51,231 nucleotides of DNA from Muribaculaceae bacterium (GTDB taxonomy: Bacteria > Bacteroidota > Bacteroidia > Bacteroidales > Muribaculaceae): positions 1 to 51,231 of the forward strand of contig WGUO01000024.1 in NCBI GenBank assembly GCA_014867205.1, in the 5' to 3' direction. Shown here piece after piece: positions 8,364-17,366 of the stretch. Position numbers and translations under genes: made by a program. Positions within the stretch are counted from its first letter, which is position 1. Each line of letters starts with the position of its first letter. Below the pieces are notes generated by a model. It searched no databases, was not told the DNA's origin, and was given only the letters and a program-made list of their open reading frames with translations.

Positions 8364-9626
8364 TCAAATGTCGCATGCCTCGCGTGAGCCGATGTCCGTT
8401 CGGTTGAAAAGCCCCGGACAGTCTACCTCGGCGAGAGAGGCGTATGCCGCGCGGCGCGCCTCCGTCAGGTTCTTGCCGTGGCCGAGAACCATCAGCACAC
8501 GGCCACCTACGGTCAATATCCTGCCGTCGCGTTCGGCTGTGCCCATGTGGTAAACCTTGTCGTGGACCTTGTCGAGTCCGCGCACATGGTGCCCCTTCTC
8601 GTATTTTCCGGGATATCCCTTAGCGGCCATGACCACCCCGAGCACCGACTCCGGAATCCATTCGGTCTCGAAGTCGCGGCCCTCGACGGCAGCCTCGATC
8701 AGGTCGTAGAAGTCGCTCTTGAGGCGAGGAAGCACTACCTCGGTCTCCGGGTCGCCGAACCGTGCGTTGAACTCGATGACTTTCGGAGTGCCTTTATGGA
8801 GTATCAGACCGCCATAAAGAACGCCGGTGAAAGGCACACCCTCCTCGACCATCGCGTCCGCCACCGGCTGCAGGATGGTCTCGAGTGCTGTGCGGCGAAT
8901 CTCGGGAGTCACGAAGGGCACAGGCGAGTAGGCGCCCATGCCGCCAGTGTTGGGTCCGGCGTCATGGTCATAGGCCCGCTTGTGGTCGCGGGCTATGTCG
9001 AGCGGGTAGAGCTTATTGCCGTTTACAATGCACATGAACGAGAACTCCGGGCCGTCGAGGAACTCCTCGACCACCACGCGTCCCTTGCCGAACGCCTCGT
9101 CGAGTAGCATGTCGCGCAGCGCGTCCTCCGCCTCGGCCAGAGTCAGGGCCACCACGACACCCTTGCCGGCGGCAAGACCGTCATACTTGATGACCACCGG
9201 TATCGGTCCGGCCTTGACATAGGCAAGCGCCTCGTCGAAGTCGCTGAACGTGCGGTAGGCGGCCGTCGGCACCTCATGTCGTGTCATCAGGTCCTTGGCA
9301 TACTCCTTCGAGCTCTCGATGCGGGCCGCGGCCTTGGTGGGACCGAAGATCTTGAGTCCGGCCTCGCGGAAGGCGTCGACGATTCCGGCGGCAAGCGACG
9401 CCTCCGGGCCGACGATGGTCATGTCGATCTCATTGGCCTTGGCGAATTCGAGCAATGCAGGTATGTCAGCCACCTGAATGGGCACGCACTCGGCCTGCGC
9501 GGCTATGCCGGCGTTGCCCGGCGCGCAGTAGATCTTACCCACACGCTCCGAGCGCGACAGACTGTCAACAATGGCGTGGCAGCGGCCTCCGCCGCCGACC
9601 ACGAGTACTTTCTTTGACTTTGACAT
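8364..9626 (-). CDS. purD: phosphoribosylamine-glycine ligase (GARS)
   Basis: ATP-grasp enzyme that couples phosphoribosylamine and glycine to GAR, the second step of purine synthesis. The 420 residues match the family length. Visible motifs are APGNAG, the ATP-grasp segment VIKYDGLAAGKGVVVA, and the metal and ATP site region KVIEFNARFGDPE. The N-terminal Rossmann motif reads GGGGRCHA where most PurD proteins have GGREHA, so Cys replaces Glu. The C-terminal GRVLMVLGHG segment is normal. It lies 9 bases after purH. Confidence 0.96.
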   Translation of the reverse strand: MSKSKKVLVVGGGGRCHAIVDSLSRSERVGKIYCAPGNAGIAAQAECVPIQVADIPALLEFAKANEIDMTIVGPEASLAAGIVDAFREAGLKIFGPTKAAARIESSKEYAKDLMTRHEVPTAAYRTFSDFDEALAYVKAGPIPVVIKYDGLAAGKGVVVALTLAEAEDALRDMLLDEAFGKGRVVVEEFLDGPEFSFMCIVNGNKLYPLDIARDHKRAYDHDAGPNTGGMGAYSPVPFVTPEIRRTALETILQPVADAMVEEGVPFTGVLYGGLILHKGTPKVIEFNARFGDPETEVVLPRLKSDFYDLIEAAVEGRDFETEWIPESVLGVVMAAKGYPGKYEKGHHVRGLDKVHDKVYHMGTAERDGRILTVGGRVLMVLGHGKNLTEARRAAYASLAEVDCPGLFNRTDIGSREACDI

Positions 9627-9635
9627 GCGGATGTA

Positions 9636-11165
9636 TCAGTGTTTGAAGTGACGCATGCCCGTGAAGAGCATGGCGATTCCTTTCTCATTAGCCTTCTTGA
9701 CCGAATCCTCGTCGCGGATGCTTCCGCCCGGCTGCACGATTGCAGTCACGCCATAGTGCGATGCCTGCTCTACGGTGTCGTCAAAGGGCAGGAAACCGTC
9801 TGAGGCGAGCACCAGTCCCTCGGTGGCGCCGGCGGCCTTGGCCTCCTCAAGCGCGATTGTCGCAGAACCGACACGGTTCATCTGTCCGGCTCCGACGCCG
9901 AGTGTGGCGCCATTCTTGACCACTACGATCGCGTTAGACTTAACATGCTTCACTATCTTCCAGCCGAAGTCCATGTCGGCCAGCTCGCGGGCGTCGGGGT
10001 GACGCTCGGTAACTGTCATGGCATCGGTGATCTCGAGACACTCGGTGTCGGCATCCTGCACGAGCAGGCCGCCGGTCACACCCACATAGCGGGGACGCTT
10101 CTCGGCCTTGGCCTCCATCTTGACCTCGAGCAGACGCAGGTTCTTCTTCTTCGAGAATACCTCGAGGGCCTCGTCGGTGAACGACGGAGCCATCACAATC
10201 TCAAGGAATATGGGCTTCATCTGGAGTGCCACCTCGCCGGTGACGGGACGGTTGAAGGCCACGATACCTCCATATATGCTGACCTTGTCGGCCTCGTATG
10301 CGCGGGTCCAGGCGTCGAGTACATCGGCTCCGACAGCGGCTCCGCAGGGATTCATATGCTTAAGGCCGACGCAGAACGGCTCGCTGAACTCGCTGACAAT
10401 CTCAAGGGCCGCGTTGGCGTCCTGGATGTTGTTGTATGAGAGCTCCTTGCCCTGGATCTGGCGTGCCGTGGCGACGCTGTACGAGTACTCGCGCTGTGTG
10501 CGATAGAACTTGGCGTTCTGATGGGGATTCTCACCGTAGCGGAGATCCTGCACCTTGTCGAACGCGAGGAAGAGTTTCTCGGGCAGGCCGGCCTGGCGAC
10601 GCATGTACTCGGCGATGTGGCTGTCGTAGAGCGCGGTGTGGGTGTATGCCTTGGCCGAGAGGCGCAGGCGTGTCTCGGGGGTTGTGTTGCCGTTGGCGCG
10701 GATCTCGTCGAGCACAGTCGCATAGTCGTCAGGCTCGCACACCACCGTCACGCTCTTGCAGTTCTTTGCCGCCGAGCGGAGCATCGAGGGACCGCCTATG
10801 TCGATGTTCTCGATGGCGTCCGCCAGTGTCACGTCGGGTTTGGCCACTGTGGCCTCGAAGGGGTAGAGGTTGACGCAGACCAGGTCGATCAGGCCTATGC
10901 CGTTCTCGGCGAGCTGCTGCATGTCCCCCTCGTTGTCGCGGCGACCTAAGAGTGCCCCGTGCACCTTCGGGTGGAGCGTCTTGACGCGTCCGCCGCATAT
11001 CTCGGGAAATCCGGTGATATCGCTGATGCCGGTCACCTCAAGGCCGTTGTCGAGCAGCATCTTCATCGTGCCGCCCGTGGCTATGATCTCCCAACCCATC
11101 TCCTTGAGGGCGCGTGCGAAATCCACCACGCCCCGCTTGTCACTTACGCTTATTAAAGCCTTCAT
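9636..11165 (-). CDS. purH: AICAR transformylase / IMP cyclohydrolase
   Basis: Catalyses the last two steps to IMP, formylation of AICAR by 10-formyl-THF and then ring closure. The 509 residues comprise an N-terminal MGS-like cyclohydrolase domain (ISVSDKRGVVDFARAL, GGRVKTLHPKVHG) and a C-terminal transformylase domain with LRYGENPHQ and the catalytic KHMNPCG. The protein ends FTGMRHFKH, the usual C-terminus. The stop lies 9 bases before purD and the start 68 bases after purM. Confidence 0.98.
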   Translation of the reverse strand: MKALISVSDKRGVVDFARALKEMGWEIIATGGTMKMLLDNGLEVTGISDITGFPEICGGRVKTLHPKVHGALLGRRDNEGDMQQLAENGIGLIDLVCVNLYPFEATVAKPDVTLADAIENIDIGGPSMLRSAAKNCKSVTVVCEPDDYATVLDEIRANGNTTPETRLRLSAKAYTHTALYDSHIAEYMRRQAGLPEKLFLAFDKVQDLRYGENPHQNAKFYRTQREYSYSVATARQIQGKELSYNNIQDANAALEIVSEFSEPFCVGLKHMNPCGAAVGADVLDAWTRAYEADKVSIYGGIVAFNRPVTGEVALQMKPIFLEIVMAPSFTDEALEVFSKKKNLRLLEVKMEAKAEKRPRYVGVTGGLLVQDADTECLEITDAMTVTERHPDARELADMDFGWKIVKHVKSNAIVVVKNGATLGVGAGQMNRVGSATIALEEAKAAGATEGLVLASDGFLPFDDTVEQASHYGVTAIVQPGGSIRDEDSVKKANEKGIAMLFTGMRHFKH

Positions 11166-11233
11166 TATATATTGTCGGTAATGTTGTTTTAATGTTGATT
11201 TTTTCCTGTGGAACTTGTTTCAGGTCTTCTGCA

Positions 11234-12259
<1,026 letters not shown>

Positions 12260-12311
12260 TTCTATGGTATTTTATTATAATTTTTGTTCTGAAGGTAATT
12301 CAATCCGGATG

Positions 12312-15300
12312 TTACTTCTTGCGGAAGTAACGCACGGCGTTGCGGAAGATATTCTGCGACTTGTCGCCGGCGACATTCTTCATCAGACCCTCGCGGTAAC
12401 GCTCCGAGTGCCCCATCTTGCCGAGGATATGTCCGTCGGGCGAGATGATTCCCTCGATAGCCCATGTCGAGCCGTTGGGATTGAACGGCGACTCCATTGT
12501 GGCGTGGCCGGTTGCGGGGTCGGCATACTGGAACGCTATCTGGCCATTCTCGAGCAGTGTCTTGCGCAGTTTCTCGTCAGCCACGAACTTGCCCTCGCCG
12601 TGTGACATGGCAACCGAGTGGAGCTGTCCGGGCACGAACGAGTCGAGCCAGGGCGACGCCGTAGTGCCGACGCGTGTCACGGCAATCTGCGATATGTGGC
12701 GGTTTATATCGTTGCGGAAGAGTGTTGGCGAGTCAGGAGTCAGTTCTCCAATCTTGCCGAACGGAAGGAGGCCTGACTTGACGAGGGCCTGGAAGCCGTT
12801 GCAGATGCCTAAGATGAGTCCGCCGCGTGCCTGAAGCCTCTCGACGGCGGCGCGTACGTCGGCGTTGAGAAGCACGGTAGCGATGAACTTGCCGGAGCCG
12901 TCGGGTTCGTCGGCGGCTGAGAATCCTCCGCTTATAGCCAGAATGTGGCAGTTGTCGATTGCCTCTGCCATCTCTCGGCATGAGTCTGAGATATCTGTGG
13001 CTGACAGGTTGCGGAATACGCCGAGGCGTACCTCGGCCCCCTCGTTGGCGAATGCCGCCTGCATGTCATAGTCGCAGTTGGTGCCGGGGAACACCGGCAG
13101 ATATACCACTGGATGCTCCACAGGTTCACTATCGTATGGGGCTGCCTTGCGGCTGCAGTCGGCGTCGGGCGCATCGCCTGTCGTCGCGGCTGTGTCGGGG
13201 TACACGGCGTTGAAACGCTCGCGGACTTTCTCGGCCAGCACCGCGATGGGGAACTTATGATGGTCGATCATCACGGTCTCATCCTCGATTGTCGAGCCTA
13301 TGAACTCGGCTCCCGGTATGTCTATCGGCTCTGTGGCCTCGATTACGATCGAGCCGTAGGCGGCGTCGAAGATATCGCTCTCGTCGTATGACACGTCGGC
13401 ACCTATGCGGTTGCCGAGCGACATCTTGACCAGAGCCTCCGCCAGACCTCCGAAGCCGATTGCATATGCGCTGACGACACGGCCTGCCTTGATCTCATTA
13501 TGCAGTGCGTCGTAGGCTGCAGCAAGTGCGGCGGTATGGGGCATCTGTGTGCTGAGCGGCGTGTGCTTGATAAGGTAAAGCCCGTGACCGGCCTTCTTGA
13601 ACTCGGGGCTGATCACATCGCGTGCGTCGACAGGCACGGCTCCGAACGCTATCAATGTCGGCGGGACGCTGATCTCGCCAAACGTACCGCTCATCGAGTC
13701 CTTGCCTCCAATCGAGGGTAGGCCAAGTTCCTTCTGCATGCGCAGTGTGCCGAGCAGGGCTGCAAGGGGCTTGCCCCATGCCTCCTCAGAGCTCATGCGC
13801 TCGAAATACTCCTGATAGGAGAAGCGCATGCGGCGGAAGTCTGCGCCTGCGGCGACAGCCTTGGCCACGGCGTCAATCACGGCGTAAGCCGCGCCGTGAT
13901 AGGGGCTCCAGCTCATGATGAACGGGTTGAAGCCCCATGACATCATGCTGGCTGTGTTGGTGAAGTGGGGGCCGACCGGGAATTTCTGTACGCTCACCTG
14001 GGCCTCTGTGCCGTTGGTCTTGCCTCCGAAAGGCATCAGCACCGTAGACGCGCCGATCGATGAGTCGAACATCTCGATCAGACCGCGCTGTGAGGTCACG
14101 TTGGGATCGAGCAGGTTGTTGATGAAACGGCTGTCGAAGTCCTCGCCGGACACCTCGCGGCTGAACGGGTTCCTGTTCTCCACGGCGCATATGCGTGCCT
14201 TTGCGAAGTGAGGGGCGCCAGCCGAGTCAATGAACTCGCGGCGCAGGTCGGCGACAAGGCGGCCGTCGCGGTAGAGCCTCATGCGGCCAGAGTCGGTGAC
14301 GTCGGCCACATGGCGCACCTCGATGTTCTCCTCGTGGCAATAGCGCATGAATTCCTCCATGTCCTTGGCCTCTACGACCACCGACATGCGCTCCTGGCTC
14401 TCGGAGATGGCGAGCTCAGTGGCGTTCAGGCCGTCGTACTTGGTGGTGACACGGTCGAGATATATGTCGAGTCCGTCGGTCAGCTCGCCTATGGCGACAC
14501 TGACGCCTCCGGCTCCGAAGTCGTTAGATTTCTTTATGAGGCGTGTCACCTCGGGGCGGCGGAACAGGCGCGCGAGCTTGCGCTCCTCGGGCGCGTTGCC
14601 CTTCTGCACCTCGCTGCCGCACATCTCGAGCGACGACTCGGTGTGTTCCTTTGACGATCCGGTGGCACCGCCGATACCGTCGCGGCCGGTGCGGCCGCCG
14701 AACATGAGCACGACGTCGCCGGCGGCGGGACGCTCGCGGCGTACATCCTTGGCGCGTACAGCGCCGGCCACGGCGCCCACCTCAAGACGCTTGGCGACAT
14801 ATCCCGGGTGATAGACCTCGCGGACATGCGTCGTAGCCAGGCCGATCTGGTTACCATATGACGAATAGCCGGCGGCCGCTCCGCGCGAGATCACGCGCTG
14901 CGGCAGTTTGCCGGGCAGTGTGTCGGCCACGGGCTGGTATATGTCGCCGGCGCCGGTGAGGCGCATGGCCTGGTATACATAGCTGCGGCCGCTCAGCGGG
15001 TCGCGTATCGCACCGCCAAGACAGGTCGACGCACCGCCGAACGGCTCTATCTCCGTCGGGTGGTTGTGGGTCTCGTTCTTGAACTGCAGCAGCCATTTCT
15101 CAGTCTCGCCGTCGACATCGACGTCGACATAGATGCTGCATGCGTTGTTCTCCTCGCTCTGCTCGAGGTCGTCGAGCATGCCGTTTGCGCGGAGCCAGCG
15201 TGCGCCTATCGTGGCGAGGTCCATCAGGCAGAGGGGCTTCTCGCTGCGGCCCAGGTCGGCGCGCATCTTGTTCCAGAGCTCGAGGCTCTCGCGGATGTCA

Positions 15301-16022
15301 GGCGCTATGAACGACTCCTCGACATCAATTCCGGTCAGTCGGGAGGTGAAGGTGGTGTGGCGGCAGTGGTCGCTCCAGTATGTGTCGAGAATCCGGAGCT
15401 CTGTCTCGTTGGGGTCTCGGCCCTCGGTTGTGAAATACCTTACAACCTCCATCAGGTCGTCGCCGTTCATGGCCAGGCCGGCCTTCTTGCAGTAGTCAGG
15501 GGCCTGCTCGGCTGTAATGTCGCGGAAACCGGCGAGAGTCTCGACCGGCAGGGCGTGGGCCCGCTCGGGGAGCGCAAGCACATCCATGTTCTTGCGGCGC
15601 GACTCTACGGCATTGATAAGATAGTGCGAGATGCGCTCCATCTGGTCGGGTGTCACTCCCTTGTCAAATATATACAGGCGTGCCGAGAGGATCTCGACAT
15701 CAGCCTCTGGGCTGACCAGACGCACGCATTCGCGTGCAGCCGATGCTCGCTGGTCGAACTGGCCTGGGAGTGCCTCGACGGCGAGCGCCGGGAGACCGTC
15801 GTAGTCGAGTGTGTCCGTCACTGTGTCGGTGGCAGTCTCTCCGAAGACTCCGTATCGGGTCTGCTCGAGGAGCGTGTCGGAGAAGCCGAAGAGGTCATAT
15901 ACGCAGACCAGTCGCAGGTCCTTTATATCGAGGCCGAGTGTGGAGTTCAGCTCGCGGCGCAGGCTGTCGGCCTCGACGCGGAACTCCGGGCGTTTCTCGA
16001 CGAAAATGCGGTGGGTTGTCAT
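12312..16022 (-). CDS. purL: FGAM synthase, large single-chain form
   Basis: Converts FGAR, glutamine and ATP to FGAM. At 1236 residues this is the single-chain proteobacterial and eukaryote-like type, not the three-subunit PurLQS complex, so no purQ or purS is needed. The order is an N-terminal PurS-like region, two AIR-synthase-like halves (DHCRHTTF, ETHNHPTEIEPFGGA; second half GGKDSMSGTF), and a C-terminal class I amidotransferase with ISGGFSAADEPDGSGKFI and nucleophile motif GICNGFQ. The catalytic His/Glu region sits near the C-terminus. It starts 12 bases after purE and is likely translated from the same message. Confidence 0.98.
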   Translation of the reverse strand: MTTHRIFVEKRPEFRVEADSLRRELNSTLGLDIKDLRLVCVYDLFGFSDTLLEQTRYGVFGETATDTVTDTLDYDGLPALAVEALPGQFDQRASAARECVRLVSPEADVEILSARLYIFDKGVTPDQMERISHYLINAVESRRKNMDVLALPERAHALPVETLAGFRDITAEQAPDYCKKAGLAMNGDDLMEVVRYFTTEGRDPNETELRILDTYWSDHCRHTTFTSRLTGIDVEESFIAPDIRESLELWNKMRADLGRSEKPLCLMDLATIGARWLRANGMLDDLEQSEENNACSIYVDVDVDGETEKWLLQFKNETHNHPTEIEPFGGASTCLGGAIRDPLSGRSYVYQAMRLTGAGDIYQPVADTLPGKLPQRVISRGAAAGYSSYGNQIGLATTHVREVYHPGYVAKRLEVGAVAGAVRAKDVRRERPAAGDVVLMFGGRTGRDGIGGATGSSKEHTESSLEMCGSEVQKGNAPEERKLARLFRRPEVTRLIKKSNDFGAGGVSVAIGELTDGLDIYLDRVTTKYDGLNATELAISESQERMSVVVEAKDMEEFMRYCHEENIEVRHVADVTDSGRMRLYRDGRLVADLRREFIDSAGAPHFAKARICAVENRNPFSREVSGEDFDSRFINNLLDPNVTSQRGLIEMFDSSIGASTVLMPFGGKTNGTEAQVSVQKFPVGPHFTNTASMMSWGFNPFIMSWSPYHGAAYAVIDAVAKAVAAGADFRRMRFSYQEYFERMSSEEAWGKPLAALLGTLRMQKELGLPSIGGKDSMSGTFGEISVPPTLIAFGAVPVDARDVISPEFKKAGHGLYLIKHTPLSTQMPHTAALAAAYDALHNEIKAGRVVSAYAIGFGGLAEALVKMSLGNRIGADVSYDESDIFDAAYGSIVIEATEPIDIPGAEFIGSTIEDETVMIDHHKFPIAVLAEKVRERFNAVYPDTAATTGDAPDADCSRKAAPYDSEPVEHPVVYLPVFPGTNCDYDMQAAFANEGAEVRLGVFRNLSATDISDSCREMAEAIDNCHILAISGGFSAADEPDGSGKFIATVLLNADVRAAVERLQARGGLILGICNGFQALVKSGLLPFGKIGELTPDSPTLFRNDINRHISQIAVTRVGTTASPWLDSFVPGQLHSVAMSHGEGKFVADEKLRKTLLENGQIAFQYADPATGHATMESPFNPNGSTWAIEGIISPDGHILGKMGHSERYREGLMKNVAGDKSQNIFRNAVRYFRKK

Positions 16023-16034
16023 TGCTGATGTTGG

Positions 16035-16508
16035 TTAGATTTCAGTTTCGAGGATCTTGCGTGCCTGTTCCTCGCGGAACTCGCGCAGTTTGAGGTGGTA
16101 TGTCTCGTCAGTCACGCTCATGATCTCGATGGCGAGCAGGGCAGCGTTCTTGGCGCCGTCGATAGCTACGGTGGCGACGGGAATTCCCGAGGGCATCTGG
16201 GCCATGGCGAGCAGCGAGTCGAGACCTCGCAGCGCCTTCGACATGATGGGCACTCCGATGACGGGCAGGGTGGTGTGGGCGGCCACGACTCCGGCCAGAT
16301 GGGCGGCGCCGCCGGCTCCGGCGATGAACGCGATTATGCCGCGCTCGCGGGCACCCTTGATCCACTCCTCGAGTGCGACAGGTGTGCGGTGCGCGCTGAA
16401 TACCTTCTTCTCATAATCAACGCCGAACTGGTCGAGGATCTCGAAGGCTCCCTTCATTACTCCGAGATCGCTTGTCGACCCCATCACTATTCCTACTTTC
16501 ATTTTCAT
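16035..16508 (-). CDS. purE: N5-carboxyaminoimidazole ribonucleotide mutase
   Basis: Rearranges N5-CAIR to CAIR. The 157 residues carry GSTSDLGVMKGA, the catalytic SAHRTP (His40) and GAGGAAHLAGVVAAHTTLPVIGVP, and resemble class I PurE, which normally needs PurK. No purK is present in the window. The start could be Met1 or Met3 (16502), since the sequence begins MKMKVG. It is the first gene of the purine cluster. No promoter box was found in the 35 bases between the upstream terminator hairpin and the start, so expression may depend on read-through of the structured leader. Confidence 0.96.
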   Translation of the reverse strand: MKMKVGIVMGSTSDLGVMKGAFEILDQFGVDYEKKVFSAHRTPVALEEWIKGARERGIIAFIAGAGGAAHLAGVVAAHTTLPVIGVPIMSKALRGLDSLLAMAQMPSGIPVATVAIDGAKNAALLAIEIMSVTDETYHLKLREFREEQARKILETEI

Positions 16509-16542
16509 TATACCTTAATTGATAACAGATTTTTGGGTAAAT

Positions 16543-16585
16543 AAAAAGGTGCGGACGCCCGCGCCTTGTCAAGGGCGGGCGTCCG
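16543..16585 (-). terminator. strong intrinsic terminator upstream of purE
   Basis: A GC-rich hairpin with 11-base arms (16552-16562 and 16575-16585, CGGACGCCCGC / GCGGGCGTCCG) extended by CCTT/AAGG. On the minus strand it is followed after three bases by TTTTT. It ends the structured RNA at 16586-16690 and lies only about 35 bases before the purE start codon, the geometry of an attenuator. Confidence 0.85.
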
Positions 16586-16690
16586 TGATGTATTATTCTT
16601 GGCCTGCTGCAAGTCCGCGCGCACGCCGGGGGCTTATGCCTTCCCCGGCAATCTGCATGAGGCGTGACGACGCTCCATGACACCGGACTT
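16543..16690 (-). ncRNA. structured leader or small RNA upstream of purE
   Basis: Read on the minus strand, AAGTCCG (16684-16690) pairs with CGGACTT (16611-16617). This encloses an imperfect hairpin at 16656-16679 (CATGGAGCGT / ACGCCTCATG) and a GCCGGGG / CCCCGGC hairpin (16643-16649 with 16625-16631), forming a three-way junction. A linker and a strong terminator follow. A -7-like box TAAATTTCC (16693-16701) would place the transcript start at the base of the first stem, but no -33 TTTG was found. It could be a purine-responsive attenuator for purE-purL or a stand-alone RNA such as a Bacteroidetes 6S-type RNA. I do not recognise a known riboswitch core with certainty. Confidence 0.65.
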
Positions 16691-16967
16691 TGGGAAATTT
16701 ATTTGTATGTGAATACGCCACTTTCATTTCCATGTGCAAAATTACACATTTTTTTTCAAATGGCAAAATGCCACCCCCAAAATCATCAAATGATTACCCA
16801 AAAAGTCAAAATATAGATATATAATATTTTAACTGTCTGTACCCCTTTTTTGTCCAGCCCCTCTTTCTTGCATCCGCCTGTTCGATTCCGACAGGCGCCT
16901 AAATATGGCGTGGGGTTGGTGCATGCTCAGGTGGCATAAGAAAGATTAATGCCTTGTAGGGGGCGCG

Positions 16968-17225
16968 TCATACGATCAACTTGACGTTGCCATGCGCATT
17001 CACGCGATACCGGGCCGATGTGCCGGTGGTGATGTTGGAGACCTCGAACACATAGTCGCGGATGTCGGCCTTGTTCTCGTCATCGGTAATTGACTCGTAG
17101 GTGGCCTCAATTGCCTCGCGAACCGTGTGGAAACCAGTGGCCTCGCCCTCGGCCGCCAGCGCTCCGTCATCTTCATATGCCTTGACCTGCACCTTGTCTT
17201 CTGGTCTGAGTCTGTCGCTTTTCAT
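16968..17225 (-). CDS. small hypothetical protein, 85 aa
   Basis: An 85-residue soluble, acidic protein, MKSDRLRPEDKVQVKAYEDD onward, ending GNVKLIV. It has no signal peptide, membrane segment or cysteine. The middle (EAIEATYESITDDENKADIRDYVFEVSN) is predicted-helical in character, followed by beta-like strands. I do not recognise a family. Codon use resembles the neighbouring genes, which supports a real gene. It is a single gene with about 280 bases of non-coding sequence on its 3' side and the 3' end of a secreted-protein gene 141 bases upstream. The function is unknown. Confidence 0.7.
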   Translation of the reverse strand: MKSDRLRPEDKVQVKAYEDDGALAAEGEATGFHTVREAIEATYESITDDENKADIRDYVFEVSNITTGTSARYRVNAHGNVKLIV

Positions 17226-17308
17226 AGTTTTATAAAATTAATGTTGATAATCAATGTCATTACCAAGTAATAACGTCTTTGCCTGACATATGGTTGCTGA
17301 AAACGAGA

Positions 17309-17341
17309 GTCCCGCCTCCGGAATTGTTTCGGAGACGGGAC
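17309..17341 (-). terminator. terminator after the secreted protein gene
   Basis: Arms GTCCCGCCTCCG (17309-17320) and CGGAGACGGGAC (17330-17341) with one mismatch and a 9-base loop, 25 bases past the stop codon at 17367. A short T-run follows on the minus strand. Confidence 0.75.
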
Positions 17342-17366
17342 GTGTTATGATATGTATGATCAGGTG

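Noticed and set aside
16634..16678. A 14-codon open frame (MERRHASCRLPGKA) inside the structured RNA upstream of purE.
   Set aside because: The frame falls on the two paired hairpins and has no ribosome site or regulatory codon run. The base pairing explains the sequence better than a leader peptide does.
16875..16897. A tRNA-T-arm-like stretch (CGCCTGT, TTCGATTCC, ACAGGCG).
   Set aside because: The stem pairs outside the canonical 5-bp T-stem positions, and no acceptor, D-arm or anticodon arm can be built around it. It is treated as a plain hairpin, possibly a weak terminator of the 85-residue gene.
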